Source of the DNA: JAJEFO01 sp009843725
Lineage (GTDB): Bacteria; Pseudomonadota; Alphaproteobacteria; Rhodobacterales; Rhodobacteraceae
Length of the DNA stretch: 64,000 bases
Direction: 5' to 3'
NCBI GenBank assembly: GCA_965243215.1
Contig: CBDEUJ010000003.1
Location: forward strand, 496,001 to 560,000
Part shown: piece by piece, positions 61,870-64,000 of the stretch
Layout: every line of letters starts with the position of its first letter
Numbering within the stretch: position 1 is the first letter of the stretch
Made by a program: the position numbers and the translations under genes
The notes under the pieces: model-generated
The model's input: the letters and a program-made list of their open reading frames with translations, nothing else
Database searches by the model: none
Told to the model about the DNA's origin: nothing

Positions 61870-61895
61870 TTGCATATTTTTTATCAATAATGCAA
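61870..61895. promoter_or_regulatory. Inverted repeat between hppD and the Lrp gene, likely Lrp operator
   Basis: TTGCAT and ATGCAA form an inverted repeat with a 14-base AT-rich spacer. The right arm overlaps the first possible ATG of the Lrp gene (61,890). Lrp/AsnC proteins bind such AT-rich dyads and usually regulate themselves and the divergent neighbour. Binding here would cover the regulator's own start. Confidence 0.5.
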
Positions 61896-62366
61896 GATTC
61901 CCGCATGACAGGCATGGACGATACGGATCTGCGGCTTATGGCCACGCTCCAGGGCAATGCTCAGCTGACCTCCGAGAGACTCGGCGAAATCCTGCACCTC
62001 TCGCCAAGCCAGGTCGGACGGCGACGTCAGCGCCTTGAAGCCGCAGGCTACATCGAAGGCTATCGCGCCCGGATATCAGCAACCCGGCTCGGCCTCTCGG
62101 TGCAGGCCTTCGTGGCCGTCCAGATGGCGAGCCACGCACCCGCCCTGATCAGGACATTCGTTCGAACAATCGAAACCCGGCGCGAAATCACCAGCGCCTG
62201 GACCATGACGGGCGAGGCGGACTATCTCCTCAGGGTCTACTGCGCGGACTTGCCGACGTTCAACCTGTTGGTCCACGAGGTCCTGCTGCCCCACGCCGCG
62301 GTGGCCCGCGTGCAGAGCCAGATCGTCATGGAACAGATCAAGGTGGACGGGCCGTTGCCGGTCTGA
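61890..62366 (+). CDS. Lrp/AsnC-family regulator divergent from hppD
   Basis: The 158-residue frame from ATG 61890 has the Lrp layout: DLRLMATLQGNAQLTSERLG, then LSPSQVGRRRQRLEAAGYIE (helix-turn-helix), and a C-terminal RAM ligand domain with AFVAVQM, TMTGEADYLLRVYCADLPTF and the end VARVQSQIVMEQIK. ATGs at 61,905 and 61,914 are alternatives; none has a good ribosome site. The position points to control of tyrosine catabolism, perhaps sensing tyrosine or phenylalanine (inference). Confidence 0.92.
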   Translation: MQDSRMTGMDDTDLRLMATLQGNAQLTSERLGEILHLSPSQVGRRRQRLEAAGYIEGYRARISATRLGLSVQAFVAVQMASHAPALIRTFVRTIETRREITSAWTMTGEADYLLRVYCADLPTFNLLVHEVLLPHAAVARVQSQIVMEQIKVDGPLPV

Positions 62367-62423
62367 GTCCGCCGGTGGCCCAGCCTGCTGCGCTTGCCTG
62401 CCCTTCGCGGCCGGTGGCGCCCG

Positions 62424-63107
62424 CTAGGCTTGTCCCGGCCTGGAGGCCTGTCGACCGCCGTCGGCTTCCGGGCGTCCGCCGGTTCGATCGAAGTAGGCCG
62501 CGATCGCGTGATCGAGCTCCTTGTTGAGGTCGTCCCCGCGCCGGCGTGCCCAGATCAGGGCCTGGAGCCGCAGGTCGCGGTTGGAGAAGTCAATCGTTCC
62601 GGTCCTGAGAAGATAGATCGCGATGTCGGCATGCTTGTTCTTGATTGCCTCGATGAGGGCGTTGTTTCTTCCGGTCTTGTCCGAAATGTTCACGTTCGCG
62701 CCGTGGCTGACAAGGCACCGTGCAATGTGGGCATGACCCTTGACGGCAGACTCGATCAGCGCGGTGCGCCCGTAGTACTCGGCCTGGAGATCCACCATTG
62801 TCTTGGGATGGCGCAGCAGGCACTCCACGATGTCGAGGTTTCCGCTGCCGGCGGCCAGCATCAGCGGCGTGCTCCCCCACTTGTTCCTGGAATTGACGTC
62901 GATGTCCGGATGTTCCAGCAGCAGCCTGGTCAAGTCGCCGTGCTGACCGTGAACGGCAACGTGAAGCGCCGTCCAGCCGTCGCCGTCGGCGGCATTGACA
63001 TCCGCGGCCGCAAGGGCCGACCGGATCGCCTGGACATCGCCCGCGACCGCTGCCTGGATCAGCTCGGCGCCTTCGCCGGACTGTTGGTGTTCAACCATGG
63101 CCTTCAT
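62424..63107 (-). CDS. Ankyrin-repeat protein
   Basis: From ATG 63107 the protein has 227 residues, preceded by GAAAGGG. Four clear ankyrin repeats fill about 40-185: DGWTALHVAVHGQHGDLTRL, WGSTPLMLAAGSGNLDIVEC, YGRTALIESAVKGHAHIARC and RNNALIEAIKNKHADIAIYL. A weaker repeat precedes them (AELIQAAVAGDVQAIRSAL). No signal peptide is present, so it should act in the cytoplasm by protein binding. Partner and function are unknown. Confidence 0.92.
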   Translation of the reverse strand: MKAMVEHQQSGEGAELIQAAVAGDVQAIRSALAAADVNAADGDGWTALHVAVHGQHGDLTRLLLEHPDIDVNSRNKWGSTPLMLAAGSGNLDIVECLLRHPKTMVDLQAEYYGRTALIESAVKGHAHIARCLVSHGANVNISDKTGRNNALIEAIKNKHADIAIYLLRTGTIDFSNRDLRLQALIWARRRGDDLNKELDHAIAAYFDRTGGRPEADGGRQASRPGQA

Positions 63108-63297
63108 GACCCTTTCTTCGCGAGTGACCCGAATTCTGCGGCATTTCCAGGTTCCCTGGCCACCAGGTGCAGCAATCCGTCGCGGCAAGCCGGTTCAACA
63201 TGACCGGCATCCCGCAGACATCGACCCCTTGCCGGAACGCATGTCTCGAGGCGCGCACTTGCCGGTCGCGTCCGGCATCGTCTCCGTCGCAGGTGTA

Positions 63298-63918
63298 TCA
63301 TTTCCGGCCCAGGCCGCCAATGTCGTCAATGTGGCGCAGGATCTCGTTCACGCCGCCGCCGAACCTGAGCTGGGAGAACACGTAGGGTCTGCCGGCGCGC
63401 ACCCGGTCGGTGTCGCGCTTCATGAGATCAAGATCCGCATCCACATGGGGTGCCAGATCCGTCTTGTTGATGACCAGGATGTCCGAGCGGGTGATCGCCG
63501 GCCCGCCCTTGCGCGGGATCTCCTCGCCGGCCGCGACGTCGATGACATAGATCGTCAGGTCGGCGAGCTCCGGCGAGAACGTGGCCGACAGGTTGTCCCC
63601 GCCCGACTCGATCAAGACCAGGTCGAGATCGGGATGCGTTTCGCGGAGCTCGGCGATCGCGGCAAGGTTGATCGAGGCATCCTCGCGGATCGCGGTGTGC
63701 GGGCAGCCGCCGGTTTCCACGCCCTTGATCCGGTCGGACGGCAGCGCCTGAAGACGCAGAAGGGCGTCAGCATCCTCTTGGGTGTAGATGTCGTTCGTTA
63801 CGACAGCCATCGACAGTTCGTCACGAAACGCTTGGCAAAGCGCGGCGGTCAGCGTGGTCTTCCCGGCCCCGACCGGGCCGCCGATGCCGATGCGAAGAGG
63901 GCCGTTCGGACTGTTCAT
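63298..63918 (-). CDS. ureG: Urease accessory GTPase UreG
   Basis: The 206-residue protein has the P-loop GGPVGAGKTTLTAAL (about 13-27), TNDIYTQEDADAL, the nickel-binding Cys-Pro-His in VETGGCPHTAIREDAS, LIESGGDNLSATFSPELADL and NKTDLAPHV. It delivers nickel to urease using GTP. The ATG overlaps the ureF stop (ATGA). ureG is therefore at the end of a urease operon that extends beyond the right edge. Confidence 0.98.
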   Translation of the reverse strand: MNSPNGPLRIGIGGPVGAGKTTLTAALCQAFRDELSMAVVTNDIYTQEDADALLRLQALPSDRIKGVETGGCPHTAIREDASINLAAIAELRETHPDLDLVLIESGGDNLSATFSPELADLTIYVIDVAAGEEIPRKGGPAITRSDILVINKTDLAPHVDADLDLMKRDTDRVRAGRPYVFSQLRFGGGVNEILRHIDDIGGLGRK

Positions 63919-64000
63919 GTACGGAATATCCTCGAGTTAAGGGTTTCGTGCCGCATCGAGGCGACATCGGTCAGGAACGCTGCAGACGCGAGTTTCGACA
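63915..64000 (-). CDS. ureF: C-terminal end of UreF, urease accessory protein (cut by window edge)
   Basis: Reading into the window on the minus strand gives 27 residues, ending FLTDVASMRHETLNSRIFRT before a stop that overlaps the ureG start. The ASMRHE...RxFR ending is the conserved UreF C-terminus. UreF links the urease-UreH complex to UreG. Confidence 0.88.
   Translation of the reverse strand, partial: SKLASAAFLTDVASMRHETLNSRIFRT

Overview
The window is GC-rich DNA from an alphaproteobacterium. The best fit is the Rhodobacterales or a close relative. The reasons are an atpI-atpB-atpE-atpF'-atpF cluster without the F1 genes, an sdhCDAB/mdh/sucCDAB-lpd TCA block next to two ethylmalonyl-CoA-pathway-type genes, lysC followed by ptsP, and an initiator tRNA with the usual C1:A72 mismatch. 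This placement is inferred from gene content; I ran no search.

Region 1 (1-15,424, all minus strand) is one long F-type conjugation operon whose genes mostly overlap by 1 or 4 bases. In transcription order it reads: HTH protein, traA pilin, traL, traE, traK, traB, traV, traC, an HD-hydrolase-like protein with a lost metal-binding His, trbI, an S26 peptidase, traW, ssb, traU, trbC, traN, traF, traH, and traG cut by the window edge. The order matches the F plasmid. The differences are the HTH gene at the front, the HD-like gene after traC, the peptidase, and an ssb gene between traW and traU. Relaxase, coupling protein and integrase are not in the window.

Region 2 (15,425-26,840) is cargo on the same putative element. 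It holds a ribbon-helix-helix/YfbU protein, a helicase-IV-like enzyme with a nuclease-like insertion and C-terminal zinc ribbons (with a small overlapping gene), and an AAA-ATPase/subtilase pair of the IetAS type. Long gene-free stretches separate them. It stops at the 3' end of tRNA-fMet (26,841-26,917), which is where an integrative element would be expected to sit.

Region 3 (26,999-47,767) is core metabolism: DUF1989 and BNR-repeat proteins, sdhCDAB with a small lipoprotein gene between sdhA and sdhB, mesaconyl-CoA hydratase, malyl-CoA thioesterase/lyase, mdh, and sucC-sucD-sucA-sucB-lpd. Together they cover succinyl-CoA to oxaloacetate and 2-oxoglutarate oxidation. A 3-kb stretch between mdh and sucC looks like a decayed insertion. 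It holds a transposase scrap, a broken fic gene with the catalytic His replaced by Arg, a tRNA-Gly(GCC)-like relic, a VOC-fold gene and a secreted-protein gene that runs antisense into it.

Region 4 (47,930-64,000) holds ptsP, a frameshifted aspartokinase gene, a periplasmic copper chaperone, a sirtuin, pth, DUF2237, the ATP synthase Fo operon, an ArsR regulator, a membrane protein with four exact-period 69-residue repeats, hppD divergent from an Lrp regulator, an ankyrin protein, and ureG with the tail of ureF.

The most promising objects for follow-up are the cargo between the tra operon and tRNA-fMet, the inactive-looking HD protein and ssb embedded in the tra operon, the 4 x 207-bp repeat protein, and the mdh-sucC scar.
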